From Cavenderia fasciculata (lineage: Eukaryota > Evosea > Eumycetozoa > Acytosteliales > Cavenderiaceae), in the NCBI RefSeq assembly GCF_000203815.1, contig NW_004457624.1:1550001-1614000 (forward strand): a stretch of DNA of 64,000 nucleotides, in the 5' to 3' direction. This document shows, one piece after another, positions 11,258 to 23,475 of this stretch. Numbering within the stretch: position 1 is the stretch's first letter; the number at the start of each line of letters is the position of its first letter. The translations under genes were made by a program, and so were the position numbers. The notes under the pieces are model-generated. The model had not been told where the DNA came from. It was given only the letters and a program-made list of their open reading frames with translations, and did no database searches.

Positions 11258-13787
11258 ATGAAAATGACGACACACAATGGTAAATCATGAAAGATGTAGA
11301 TTAGATAGATAGATAGATCAATATAGATACTAATCAATAGTACTATTACTATTACTATTTAGAATTTGATAACATGCCAACGAGTGCATTAAGAAAGGCT
11401 AATACGTTTATATTAGAGATTGAACAATTGGTTAAAGATGAACTTGCAATGTTGGAAAAGTTCTATGTTACAGATCATCAAGATGTACCTTTTGAAAAGG
11501 CAATCAACAAAGCAAAGAGAAAAGTATATAAATCAAAGATAACTATATAGATGTACTCACTTTTATATATATATATATATATATTAACATAATATTTGTT
11601 ATCTATCAATCATTTTTAGTTTGAAAAGAGAAGAGGACCAACATTGATTAAACCTCTAAACAAAAAGAAAAATAGAATAGTTGTTAGTGGAATGGAGTTT
11701 GATCCAATCAATCAAATGTGGAGAGGAAATGAAGACGATATCACAAACTTTCCTGGTGGTCGTGGATCTGCACCAGCATTGATTACAAACGCTGGTCTAA
11801 AGACTGAAAATGTAGTGGGCAACATGGAATGGGATCCAAAGCAAAACCAATGGCGTGGAAATGAAAGAGATCTAACAAAGTTTAAAAGTTTAAAACCTGC
11901 TCTCATCACTCAACTTAATGGAAATTTTAATACTAGAAGTATGAAATATTTTAATTGATTGATCTAATCTAGTATAGATATTAACATGTCTTTTCCTGTT
12001 CTTTGTTTAGTTCAAAATGGGATGGTATTAGATCCAATTTCAATGAAATGGAGAGGTAATGAAGATGAATTGGATGTTTTTGAAACAATGGACGAACAAA
12101 ATAATGATAATAGTATGTAACATACATATCTACCTTGGATCCAATGATCGCAATCTCTAACTATTTTATTTTTTATTATTCTATAGCATTTAAAGTTGAG
12201 GGGGAATTTGATTTAACATCGGAATTGATTGGATCGATTAGACGACAAGATCAAAAACATAAAGAGGAATTAAAGGGATGGTTCCCAGAGGATAGAAATC
12301 TTGATGATCGTGATCATTTGTATTCGATTCGTCAAATGTCAATCACCAAGTTGATTAAAAACACAACATCGAGACAGGCATTTGGAAGAGGTGCATCAGC
12401 AGGAGTGTTTAGTGGTAGCGGTGGTATTGGATCGTCTTCTGTGTTGTTGCAACTCAAATCCAACAAGGCAGTGGTCGACGAGACCAATGATTGGGGTGAT
12501 GTAAACTTTGACGAAGCACCAACCCTCAAACTCAACCCAAAGATTCATCACGATGCAAATGATGTCGATCAAGACGACGAGGACGGTGACGCATCCTTGT
12601 GGGACAAGGAAATGGGATTCACCTCAGATGACGATGGATTCTCGAGTACAAGTGGTAATGACGCCGGAGGAAACAGCAGTGCTGCCAACAGTCGATCACA
12701 AACACCTCGTCTACATCTTAGTAACCCTGGGCTCATGACGATTGGCTCGGGTACCGACTCGCTCAACAAGTACAAAGATTCGTCCGATGATGATGATTTT
12801 GGTGGTAGCGCCGAGGGATTGGACAAGTTTATCAAGAAACCACGCGAACATAGTGGTCTCAAAACCATCTTTGGTGGATCGATCAAAATCAATAATAACA
12901 ATAATAATAATAGCGGCTCGCATATTGGTGATTCGGCGACCAAGGGAAACAGCATATCATTAAAGCGTGGTGGAACACTCAACAACATCCCTCCACTCTC
13001 CTTTGGCATGTCCCCTACAACAACATCAACAACATCAACTGCTGCTGCTGCCTATTCATACAATAATGATGAGTTTGAAGATGTAGAATTCCCAGTCGAA
13101 GGAACATTTACTTTGCGTCAAAAGATCCATTCTGATAACTTTGGTACGTTGGATCATGTTGGAACACCGTCCAGTGTTAGCAGCGTAGGTAGTATGAGCG
13201 GATTGAACAGCGGTATTTCATCGCCACCACCACGCGACCATGTTGTCGAGGAGGAATGGCACGACGTCCATATCCCCAACGACCTCGCATTCAAGAAACC
13301 AAACGATACTACCAGTCGCAAGTCACCACCAACCAACCGTAGTCTCCTTCAAGTCGAAGACTATTCTGACGAGTTGGATTTACCAATCGATCTTTCGGCA
13401 GGTGGACCACTCACACTCAAAAAGCCAAATCTCTTGGCCGATAATCCATTTGGCGACGATAGCGACGACGAAGGATGGGACGATCTCATCATACCCGACA
13501 ATTTCAAGGCATCAACACCTATCCAACAATCGAGCAATGGACATGTCAATGGTGACAGATTCTCCCTCTCTCCCAAACAACAACAACAACAACAACCATC
13601 CAGTCAACCATCTACACCCATCGAACATTATGACCATTTACGAACAACCTATCAACCATCACCAAACAACAATTCTTTCACTCCACTCTCACCTGGATCC
13701 CTTCAAGAAGTACTTAAAACTCCACCTACCTCTCCTTTTACTCCTTATAAACTTTTACAAAGGACAAATACTAATCCAACAAAATAA
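11258..13787 (+). CDS. Byr4/Bfa1-like mitotic-exit GAP scaffold
   Basis: Five exons (11258-11279, 11363-11523, 11620-11938, 12011-12112, 12187-13787) give 734 aa with phases that fit at every junction. After RGPTLIKPL (about residue 65) come three spaced copies of one motif: GMEFDPINQMWRGNEDDITN, NMEWDPKQNQWRGNERDLTK and GMVLDPISMKWRGNEDELDV. The C-terminal 500 residues are acidic and disordered but carry a second short repeat in which acidic/aromatic residues precede P and hydrophobics, as in NDWGDVNF, DDVEFP-type EDVEFPVEG, EWHDVHIPND, DELDLPID and GWDDLIIPDNF. From memory, this architecture matches fungal Byr4/Bfa1, the scaffold that with Cdc16/Bub2 forms the two-part GAP for the Spg1/Tem1 GTPase controlling septation and mitotic exit. 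Assignment rests on motif style, so it could be another protein sharing the W-x-G-N-E repeat. Confidence 0.65.
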
Positions 13788-14161
13788 TTAAATAGAATCA
13801 TTTATAATAATAATAATAATAATACGATAGATAGATAGATAAATTTATATACATATATAATAATAATAATTAACCCCCTTCCTTTTTTTCTTCTCTCCAA
13901 ACCAAATCCCTTTTCCTTTTTTTTTTTGATACACCAATCAAAAAAAAATATCCATCAACAATAATAGTAATAATAGTAATAATAGTAATAATGATAAGAT
14001 TTATTAATGTATATAAATAATAATAATGATGATCAAAATAACCCAAAAAAAAATAAATTGTAACCTTAAATTATTTAAATCAATTTATTGTTTCTATTTT
14101 GTTTCTTGAAACTTTAGACTCTTGAAGAAAAAATATTTTTTTTTTTGTTTCATTATTAAAA
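13788..14161. other. Intergenic, AT-rich
   Basis: AAT/AGT and GATA microsatellite tracts and T runs between two plus-strand genes. Nothing else is seen. Confidence 0.5.
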
Positions 14162-16538
14162 ATGTCTATTTTTCAAAAAGATAATAATACTCTTTATCTA
14201 GTTATAAAGAGTACAATCAATAATGTTATTATTCGAAATATAATCTTTCGATATGTACGATTGATTCATCAAAGACTACTCAAAAGTAAACTATTAATGA
14301 CAGACATTACCAAAGACCAAGATGACGATGAAATAAAAGGAGTTCATAAATGGAAAGATATCATTTCATCACCACTATTGTCATTGTATTTTGGTACATT
14401 GGATACATTTAAACAATCAATATATTCATTTGAAAAGGAGTATTCTGGTTATAAATGGTTACCTCAACATGTACAAATTGGAAATACTACATTTGACACT
14501 TCCTCCTCTTCATCCGACTCATCCTCTTCTTCCTCTTCATCCTCAAACTATCCATTTATACCACACTTGGAACAAATTATAAAACAATCATGTAAATATA
14601 ATCGTTTGGATATGATTATCTTTGTATACGATAGATATGGTCATCAAGCCAAAGAAATTGCATATTATATAGAATACCATTCAATTAAATATAATCGATA
14701 CCAAATCTTTAAACACTTTTATGATTTGGTCTTTTCAAAGATTACAATGTTTAGAGATGTATCACCAGAACTAGAAGACTGTTCAGACTATGATATTGTA
14801 TCTCTGTGTCGATCGAGTGACAAGTGCAATGCCACCAACATACCATTCTACACCAACTATATTGACGAGAAAAACTTTGAAAACTACAAGACCTACTATC
14901 GATTTGTTATTGATGACCTTAAAAAAGAGCCACGCGATTCAAAGATCAATTGGAATGAAGAATTCTTAGAGACTTGTGTCACTTTGGAAGACGTAAAATC
15001 TATTCAATTTTTGGTTGACAATTTCAACAGACTTTCTCTTTACAAAAAGAAACATAGGTATAGTCGAGTTGGTAGTAGTACAGAATACATAGATATTCCC
15101 TTGAAATCAATCACCGACTTTATTAGAAATAACATTTTATTTCGTGCCCTTAGATTACAAAAGTTTAAAATGTTGGATTATTTAAATACCTTTTTTCAAA
15201 ATGAATCATCTCGTATGTCACCAACACATCATATAGATATATATATAATCATATGATATCAATTCAATTCAATCTAATCTAATATTTTTTTATTCATCTC
15301 TTTTAGGATTTGGAACAACTAAAATTGATATATTTAGATTTCTATTAACAAAGACAGATAGTAATTATGAATCATCATTATGTGAAGCAATGATTGTCGA
15401 AAAAGCAATTCCAAGTGGTGATTTGGAAATGATAAAAGCAATATTTGATCTAAAGACAGTCAATGTCTATTTGAATAGATTTCTTGAAATCATTCCTCCA
15501 ATCATGTCCAAAGCTCATTCTGACATGCTTTATTATTTCCTAGAACGATTTAAAATTGGTCGTCCAAATGTTGGTCAATTACGAACCATTAACAATCTAG
15601 CTATCCGAAACGGTCACTTGGACACTGTAAAATGGATTGACCAAAACATTATCAATGTTTTACAAGATTATCAAATAGTTGATGCTTTTTATTCACCACC
15701 TTCCAATCAAAGATTAGAGTTGATTAAATTCATATATCAGCAACAACAAAAACAACCAGAACCACAACAACAACAAGTTGCACTAAACAAATGTTATAGT
15801 AGAATTAAAAAGATTACATTTGAAGAATTGGAATACATTACAAGTCAACTCAACCCAACAACAGAGTACAATGAAATCATACAGGCAGCTGTGGGTAGTG
15901 GAGATCCTAATCTATTGGATTATGTATTGACAAAATACAATACACAGTTACCAATAGATACCAAAGTAGCTATATTTGGATTAAATACTGATATACCATT
16001 GGAAATGGTTAAATATATGGCACAGAAATACAAAGAAAAAGGAGGAGTCAAGATAACAATCGGGATGAAAACACCAATCACTCGAACGGAAAGAAAATAC
16101 TATACAGATTTAATCAACTCTGGTATTAGTGATACCACCACCCCACAATACCATCCACATAGTTCATCTATTGAACATCTAATCTGTGTTGAATCTTTTG
16201 GATGTGGATACGATATCAATTTTAGTTTACCCTATGACAGAGAAAATCAAATTGGAGTGATGGATTGTTACAGATTCCTGTATCTCCATATTGGTACCAA
16301 TAAATGGATGGGTGATAGTCTATCATTTATCGAATCAATCAGTGAAGGACGTCCTCTACCCTACCTACTCGAATTTCTTTTGGATACATTCAACAACCAA
16401 CAAATCCAATCGGCACCAATCCTTCAAAGTTTAAGAATATGTCTTTTAAAGATAAATATACCTCCAAACATCCAAAAACTTCTTAAAATGTATTCAAATA
16501 ATCATCCTATCATTCAAGAATTTATAAATCAAAAATAA
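14162..16538 (+). CDS. Uncharacterised dictyostelid protein, ankyrin-like style
   Basis: Exons 14162-15212 and 15307-16538, phase 1, give 760 aa. It opens with TLYLVIKSTINNVIIRNIIF followed by R-Y-V-R-L-I-H, the leader seen in large dictyostelid-specific families with degenerate ankyrin-type helical repeats. The body has repeated units built around a hydrophobic pair and a turn, for example GHLDTVKWIDQNI, GSGDPNLLDYVLTKYN and SGDLEMIKAIFDLKTVN, consistent with ankyrin-like helix-turn-helix modules. A Ser-rich insert (about residues 114-128) interrupts the first part. There is no catalytic motif, signal peptide or membrane segment beyond the hydrophobic leader. Family membership is inferred from style, and I offer no function. 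Confidence 0.75.
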
Positions 16539-16713
16539 CTCAAAACAAATAATAAATAATAAAACACTAATTTTTGTCAAAGTATATTGATTCTTGGAAT
16601 TTTTTAAAATTAGCTCAAGTCCAAAAAAAATATGCAAGAGTCGATTTTCAAATTGAAACCCGAAAAGAAAGAGAGATATATTAACACACAAACAGACAGA
16701 GTACTTATAAAAG

Positions 16714-17599
16714 ATGAAACTATCAGTCTCAAAAATAGAAAATGCAAAGAAACTATCAAGTATGTTATATATATATACTTTGTGTGATTATTGCTATACT
16801 AATAAACTTTCATTCTTTCAATTTAGAATTATGTTCAGTGTTATCAAAGATATCAAATGAATTGAATCTTATATTGACACCTGATTTATTAAAGATTGTT
16901 GTAAAGACTGATATAAGTGATGGAACAGAGGTTTGGTATGAATCACCTATAGAATTCTTTTTTGATAAACGAGAGGTACAAAGTGTGTACAATAACATTA
17001 TTGGACTTCAAATCAGTACGTCAGAGTTTAAACAAGTACTCAATAGTATACTGTCGATGGGTGGACAAGAGACTAGTCTAAGACTACGAAGAGATCAAAA
17101 GTTGGGTGTTATTCTAAAGTTTGATATCAAGCAACAAGCTAGAACACAGGTAATCACACAAGATCTATCGGTGACTGTACTCAACAAAACAACATTGGAG
17201 GAATTACAAGAACCAATGTTTTCGGCACCTGTATCTATCATGTTGCCACCACTCAAACATTTGATGGGTGTAATGGATAGACTTAAAAACATATCAGACG
17301 ATTTAGTGATCGAAGCCAATAATAGTGGTCATTTGAAATTCACGGTAGAAACACATTTTGGTAAAGTTACGACAATGTATCATACTGCCAATCCACCTAC
17401 ACCCAACATGGAAGTAAATGGAAAGGCAATTGTAAAAGTAGATATTCGTAAATTTGTTAAAGTCATTGCCAGTCATCAACTCGATGCCGATCAAGCAGTC
17501 ATGGTACTCAAAGAAGGTTATAGTGTTGCTTTCTTTCTTGTATTTAAAACCCAACGTGCTTCTCTTGCTTTTTATTTACCAATTAAACTTAGTATTTAA
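16714..17599 (+). CDS. hus1: Checkpoint clamp subunit HUS1
   Basis: Exons 16714-16759 and 16827-17599, phase 1, give 272 aa (human HUS1 is 280 aa). HUS1 is the PCNA-like subunit of the RAD9-RAD1-HUS1 ring that loads at damaged DNA and activates ATR signalling in the nucleus. The protein begins MKLSVSKIENAKKLSKLCSV, in register with the conserved MKF-start of HUS1. Further family-like stretches are NELNLILTPDLLKIVVKT, SLRLRRDQKLGVILKF, VSIMLPPLKHLMGVMDRLKN and a C-terminal ASLAFYLPIKLSI. The short first exon was chosen because it gives the correct N-terminus and the phase closes. The last third (HFGKVTTMYHTAN onward) matches the second PCNA-like lobe. Confidence 0.85.
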
Positions 17600-18248
17600 A
17601 TCAACAAACCAACATATATAATTCGCTAATAATTAATATTAATATAATTAATCCAAAAACAACAAATAATATATATCTATATTTTGTAAATAAAACCTAA
17701 TTTCACTACTTTGTAAATATAATACCAAAATTAATCCAAATCAATCACAATCCAGTAGAATTGTCTTGGATCGTTATCGTCATCTAGATTCAAATTTTCA
17801 AATCTTTGAAATTAATTTAAAATATAGTGTCCGCCGTTAAAAGATGGATGAGATTCATCTGATGATCTGGTTTGGTTTAAAATTTGGAGGGAAGGATGGA
17901 TGAAAAAAAAATCAACAAAAATTCCGTTTTTTGATGATTTAGTGAGGTGAGAAGATTTTACCTCCACTTTTTTGAATTTTTTAACCGTTGTGAGTGTGGG
18001 AAAGGCGGCTTTGTCAGACACTCTGTCCACTCACCACCCAAGCTGTTTTTTTAGTTTCATTTGTTGTTTTTCCCTTTCTATTCTCTATTTTTTTTGATTT
18101 GATAATAATAGCTTTTAGATAACTCTCTCCTTCAACCCCAACCCAGTACAGTTTATTCAACCTCTCTGTACTCCCAACCCTCTTCTGTTATATTTAGAAC
18201 AAGTTCCCTAAACAACCAAACAACCAACCAACCAACTCTCTTTCAACA
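17600..18248. other. Intergenic; histone H1 promoter
   Basis: An AT-rich 3' flank is followed by a more mixed-composition promoter. A long CA/CAA-rich leader (CAACCAACCAACCAACTC) runs up to the H1 start codon at 18249. No coding signal is seen. Confidence 0.5.
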
Positions 18249-18758
18249 ATGTCTACCAAGAAATCAACCTCTTCAACTAAAAAGGCACCAGCTGCCAAAA
18301 AGACCCCTTCTCATCCACCCTACTTTGATATGATCAGTGCTGCGATTGCTCATTACAAGGATCGTACTGGTTCGTCCATCCACGCCATCAAAAAGTACAT
18401 GGAAGAGAATTACACGCTCGGTGACAACTGGGAGACCCACTTCAAGGTACAATTAAAGCGTGCCAAGGAAGACGGCAAGCTCGTCCAAGTCAAGGCATCT
18501 TACAAGCTACCACCAAAGACTGCCGCCGCACCAGCCACCAAGAAGCCCGCCGCCAAGAAGGGTGCCAAGAAAGCTGCCGCCGCCTCACCAGCCACCGATG
18601 CCGCTGCCTCGACCGACTCGGATGCTGAGAAGAAGGCTGCCACCAAGAAGGCTGCCGCTCCCAAGAAACCAGCCGCTCCAAAGAAGACTGCTCCAGCCAA
18701 GAAGGCCGCCCCTAAGAAACCAGCTGCCAAGAAGAACGCAAAGAAGGCTGCCAAATAA
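18249..18758 (+). CDS. H1: Linker histone H1
   Basis: A single exon encodes 169 aa. H1 binds linker DNA and compacts chromatin. A short basic head (STKKSTSSTKKAPAAKK) precedes a winged-helix globular domain at about residues 22-90: HPPYFDMISAAIAHYKDRTG, SSIHAIKKYMEENYTLGDNW and VQLKRAKEDGKLVQVKASYK. The rest is the Lys/Ala/Pro tail typical of H1, with many AKK/PKK units and an acidic interruption (TDSDAEKKA) that may be phosphorylated. The single-exon structure and C-ending codons suggest strong expression, which is an inference. Confidence 0.95.
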   Translation: MSTKKSTSSTKKAPAAKKTPSHPPYFDMISAAIAHYKDRTGSSIHAIKKYMEENYTLGDNWETHFKVQLKRAKEDGKLVQVKASYKLPPKTAAAPATKKPAAKKGAKKAAAASPATDAAASTDSDAEKKAATKKAAAPKKPAAPKKTAPAKKAAPKKPAAKKNAKKAAK

Positions 18759-18854
18759 GCTGCCTGTTGTCATGTCTGGTCTCTCGCATGCGTGCATATA
18801 TATATATTGTTAGAGCAATCGTTTAAGCTACGATCTGCTGTTCCAATAATAATG

Positions 18855-18876
18855 TCTGTGTGTGTGTGTGTGTGTG
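18855..18876. repeat. (GT)n microsatellite
   Basis: A TG dinucleotide run about 100 bp downstream of the histone H1 stop codon, probably within its 3' untranslated region or flank. Confidence 0.9.
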
Positions 18877-19056
18877 AAAACTACTTATAATAGCAGAGTT
18901 TATCCAATGTTGTAAATCAAATTACAAAACGGTGTTTTTTCAACACCACCCATTTTATTTAAACAATCATGTTTAGAATCATAATTATTTTCAATTCTCT
19001 CTATCTATCTAAATATTTGATTATATATTTAATAATTATTTGTAAATATTAATATT

Positions 19057-19084
19057 TTTCTTTCTTTCTTTCTTTCTTTCTTTC
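19057..19084. repeat. (CTTT)n microsatellite
   Basis: Seven tandem tetranucleotide units in the intergenic DNA between histone H1 and mevalonate kinase. Confidence 0.9.
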
Positions 19085-19652
19085 AATCTATTCTCTTTCC
19101 AACCCACCCCCCAACTCGTTTGTTATAGATTTTAAAAATATGCATGCATATTTAAATTTGGTTTGGGATCGTATCGTGTACACCCGAAAACATTAAATTA
19201 ACCAATCGTTTAAATATGTCATATATATATGTTTATATATTTGGCAGATAATTAAAAATATATCATCATATATACAACTAATTAATAAATGTAAAACCAA
19301 CACAACACTCTACTACAACTACTTCAACTACTACCAATTATAATTATTAAATATATAAATAAACAAACAAACAAATATTGGTACACACCGATTCCATTAA
19401 TATCGTCGGAGTCATAATTCTTCAATTCAATTTCCAAAAAAGTGGAATATATTAATAACTCTTTCAAAGTTCCGACTCTAAACAAGAGTTTCATCACAAA
19501 AGGAAAAGGTTTTTTATTTTTTTTTAAATTTTCTTTGTAAACACGGTCGACGAAAAAAGATATCTTCGTCATCAAACACACTTCATTTCATTGTTTGTGT
19601 GTAAAGTCAGAGGAACAACAAGTAGAGTAGTAGTAGTAGAAAACAACTTTAT

Positions 19653-21162
19653 ATGACTAGAATGGTTCCAATTAATTTGAACAAAAAAAAGATACATGGT
19701 AAATTGATCAAGTTGAAAATAGTGTGATCACATGCTCCTGTTAGAGTGTTGTTGCTTTTACTAATTTGTTAACAAATCTTTTTTACGACTATATAGTATC
19801 AGCACCAGGTAAAGTTATATTATTTGGTGAACATGCAGTAGTATTGGGAAAGACATCAGTTGCAACTGGTTTATCATTGCGAAGTAACATTCAAGTTGAA
19901 ACACCAAAAACACCTGAACAATCACAACAAATCACACTTTCATTCCCTGATATTCAATATTTTGGTGTTAAATCATACGATCTCTCTCGTTTGAGGTCAT
20001 TACCTTCTTATCATAATGGTATGATGAAACTGTATACTGTAAAAGTAAAACAGGAATGATCTCAATTTATTCATTATATATATTTATCATTCTTTTTTCT
20101 TTTTTTTGTAGCAATTGAAACAAAAGATAATCTTATACCATTTGAATGTGATGAACAATTTCAAAATGAATTGGCAGGTATTGCAGATTCAAAGGGTATT
20201 CAAACCATGTTGTTTTTATATTCTGCCATTGCTAAACTAAAACATGGTATCTATGTACATTTCCAATCTGATTTGCCAATGGGTGCAGGTCTTGGTTCAT
20301 CGGCTGGTTTCTGTGTCTGTATAGTCACTGTATTATTGTCAATGTTTGATATCTATGCATGTGGTGGATGTGAACAATGCACTAGTTTTGAAAAGGTGGC
20401 AGACACTGATACAGAGACCACCATCTCTTTTACTCCATGTCAACAACAATTGGAACTTATCAACAAATGGTCATTACAAGGTGAAAAGATTATGCATGGT
20501 ACTCCATCTGGTGTTGATAATGCTGTTAGTACTTTTGGTAGAGCTTTAACTTTTACAAGAAAAGATGGTTATAAAATTTTAGATAGGTAAAAGAGAGACA
20601 GAAAGAGACAAAAAGGAAGATAGAAATCATATATATTAATTAATAATAATATTTAATCAATTTATACTTTTTTAGAATTCCACCATTAAGATTATTAATA
20701 GTTGATACAAAAGTTAGTAGATCAACCAAAGTATTGGTTGAGAATGTTATCAATAGACACAAGACCTATCCAACATTGATTGAACCGGTCGCACAATTGA
20801 TCGATACCATCTCTAATCAATGTATAGAGGCATTTAATCAATATTTCACAGACAATGATATGGAGAAGCTTCAAAAGGCAATAGAGTTGATGATCGATAT
20901 GAACCATTCATTGCTCACTGGTTGTTTTGGTGTTGGACATTCGACACTTGACAAGATTGCTACCATTGCCAGATTACATGGTGTTCATGCCAAGTTGACT
21001 GGTGCCGGTGGTGGTGGATGTGCCATTGTACTTTTACGTTATGATATGACAGAGGGAGAGGTCTCTCGACTCAGAGAATCACTCAAAGAAGCCGGTGGTT
21101 TTGAATCATGGGAAGCTACAATCGGTGACAAAGGTGTTCAAGTTGATATTATAAATAATTAA
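19653..21162 (+). CDS. mvk: Mevalonate kinase
   Basis: Four exons (19653-19698, 19797-20018, 20112-20586, 20676-21162) give 409 aa (human 396). The enzyme phosphorylates mevalonate to 5-phosphomevalonate with ATP, the entry to isopentenyl diphosphate, sterols and dolichol. All three GHMP-kinase motifs are present: VSAPGKVILFGEHAVVLGKT near the N-terminus, the ATP loop DLPMGAGLGSSAGFCVCIV at about residues 145-163, and KLTGAGGGGCAIVLLRYD near the C-terminus. HGTPSGVDNAVSTFGRA carries the conserved Asp of the active site. A Cys-rich insert (ACGGCEQCTSFEKVADTD) sits where animal enzymes have a variable loop. The start lies in a 46-nt first exon, and a second ATG three codons on is an alternative. 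Confidence 0.93.
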
Positions 21163-21200
21163 TGAATGAACCAACAAATAATAATAAACGTAATTGTAAA

Positions 21201-21234
<34 letters not shown>

Positions 21235-21520
21235 TAAAGATCAACTGGTTACATCTAAAAAGAGGGAGGGGGAGTGGTTTCAAAAATTTATAAATAATAA
21301 TATTTTCATTGCAAAACGTAATTATTATTATACTTGGGATAAAAATTAATAATAGTTAGTTGTCATCATCATCATTATTATTTCTGTCAAGGTAGAGATA
21401 GATAGATAGAGTGAAGAGATAATAAATAGGGGGAGATAGTATACAATACAATACAACACAACAAATCAATTCAATACAATATTAATATTAATATTAAACA
21501 AGACGAATCAACTTAAATTT
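21163..21520. other. Intergenic, AT-rich
   Basis: AAT triplet run downstream of mevalonate kinase, then GATA units and an AATTAATATT-type leader. No other signal. Confidence 0.5.
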
Positions 21521-22028
21521 ATGAATACACCGCCACCATTTCCCTCGAAACAATTAATTGCAAGGTCATACAAAGTATTTGCTGAACCTTTTGTTCTTGC
21601 AAGACTCGATCCAACTTTGAGGTGAGTAAAAAAAAAAAACTATTAATAATAATATTTTTTGATTATAAAGACAAAAGGGAATTGATTAAATTCCCTAACA
21701 TGTTTCCATCAATTGTGATTAGTCACAATGTAAACGTAGTAATAATTCGGTCAAAGACCGATCTGTTGAAAAGATCTATGTTATTCTCACAATTTTTTTC
21801 ACAGTTTCAGGTTGTTTGTTCGACCTTTTTTTTTTGTTTGCCTTTGAAGATATTCACATGTATCAGTCGACTCTTTGATTACTTTTTTATATTATTATAT
21901 AATTATTCACTAGTATTATTAGTACTATTTTCGATAGTTGTATAACTTTTATAGTAGTATGTATAGTCAAAGAGGAGGCAGACAGAGTAGAGAGGGCTAC
22001 AATTGACAAGCAGAAGATCAAATTTGAT
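21521..22028 (+). CDS. Possible small membrane protein, two exons
   Basis: Exon 21521-21621 reads MNTPPPFPSKQLIARSYKVF then AEPFVLARLDPTLR and ends at a strong AG|GTGAGT donor. A downstream exon (best acceptor at 21936-21937; an alternative is 21921-21922) reads CITFIVVCIVKEEADRVERA then TIDKQKIKI and a stop. Joined in phase 2 they give about 63 aa with a short hydrophobic segment and a charged C-terminal tail, like a small mitochondrial inner-membrane subunit. The intron would be about 300 nt, long for this window, and a middle exon may be missing. I do not recognise a family, and the exon join is inferred. Confidence 0.35.
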
Positions 22029-22238
22029 ATCTTCTCGTGGAATGATTCTTTGAAGAAATGAGTGAGAATTATATACACTCGCGCGCGTGGAAGCATAGAA
22101 GCCTTCTGTCAACACAAACAACACAGTACAGTCATCAAAACCAATCATACTAATTACGTCACTTTAATACAATTGTGTATCCTTATCTTCTATCTCTTCT
22201 ATCTGATTATAAATAGAATTGCACAAAGACTCTACAAG

Positions 22239-23252
22239 ATGTTTACCGAATTATTTAGTATGAATGCAGAGGCAAAGATTGGTTTGTTTGTAGCTGCCGT
22301 TGCTGCCCTTTTAGGTGTCAAGTTTTTATTTGCCAACAATACTTCTGTTCCATCTGAATCCAAGAAGGAATCAAAGCGTATGTTAAAATTAATGCAATAT
22401 ATATATATATATATATAGAATACTTATTTGTTTTTTATTTATCTATTTAGCTGCATTGGATGCAAAGGAATATAAAAAGTTTAAGCTCCAAAAAAAGATC
22501 ATTGTTAACCATAACACTCGTATCTTTAGATTCGAGCTTCCAAACGCAACTGATCGTCTTGGTCTCCCAATTGGACAACACATTTCTCTCCGTGCCACCG
22601 TCAATGGCAAGGAAGTCTACCGTCCATACACCCCAATCTCGTCGGACGACGATCTTGGATACTTTGACCTTTTGATCAAGGTCTATGAAAAGGGACAAAT
22701 GACCACCTTTGTCGACAACCTCTTTGTCGGTGACTCGATCGATGTCAAGGGTCCAAAGGGTCTCTTTAACTACAAGCCAAACATGTTTAAGCATATTGGT
22801 ATGTTGGCCGGTGGTACTGGTATCACTCCAATGCTCCAAGTCATCAAGGCTATCGTATCCAACCCAGAAGACAAGACCAAGGTTTCTTTGGTATTTGGTA
22901 ACATCACCGAAGAAGATATCCTCCTCAAAAAGGAATTGGATCAAGTCTCTGAAAATTATCCAAATATTTCAATTTATTATGTTTTGAATAATGTAAGTAG
23001 TGAGATGAATTAATTAAGTTAATTTATTAGTATCAAAAATATTAATCATCTTTATCCTCTTTTATTTAGCCACCACAAAAGGGATGGACTCAAGGAGTTG
23101 GTTTCATTTCTCAAGACATTATCCAACAACAATTGCCAGCACCAAGCGAAGGTGTCAAGGTTTGTTTGTGTGGTCCAACTGTCATGAACAAGGCTATGAC
23201 CGGTCACTTATTAGCTCTTAACTTTAAAGAAGAAGATATTTTCACTTTCTAA
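22239..23252 (+). CDS. cyb5r1: NADH-cytochrome b5 reductase
   Basis: Exons 22239-22377, 22451-22992 and 23070-23252 give 287 aa. This FAD enzyme passes electrons from NADH to cytochrome b5 for fatty-acid desaturation and sterol synthesis. The N-terminus MFTELFSMNAEAKIGLFVAA continues into one membrane anchor (about residues 12-30), placing it on the ER or outer mitochondrial membrane. The FAD-binding motif RPYTPISS and GPKGLFNYKP are present, as are the NADH-binding GGTGITPMLQVIKAI and CGPTVMNKAM. The C-terminus NFKEEDIFTF has the terminal Phe typical of the family. The upstream in-frame region was excluded because MFTELF is the expected start. Confidence 0.93.
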
Positions 23253-23475
23253 AATAATAAATAAATATATATAATAAATATAAATATTTTTTAAAACCAT
23301 GTTTTGTGTAGAAATAATTATTTAAAAATTTCAAAAAAATCGTCAAACAAAACGAACGAAAGTTTGATAGGGATTACTGCAATATTTATATTATACCCAT
23401 TATTTGTTTGTTTCAATCTATTTCTATTCTAGTATCAATTTATATTTAAAGAAAGAGAAAGAGAGAAGGAAGGAA

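Larger units (their letters stand above)
18759..19652. other. Intergenic with GT and CTTT microsatellites
   Basis: This holds a (GT)n tract (18855-18876), a (CTTT)n tract (19057-19084) and an 18-bp perfect palindrome AAATATGCATGCATATTT (19136-19153). A minus-strand open frame at 19324-19581 (85 codons) has plausible residues in its first two thirds, but no second exon or family match, so it is not called. Confidence 0.45.

Noticed and set aside
19324-19581. 85-codon minus-strand frame divergent from mevalonate kinase, with a possible GTGTGT donor
   Set aside because: The last third is a Leu/Ile/Tyr run from AT-rich DNA, no second exon fits, and its start would lie only 72 bp from the mevalonate kinase start.
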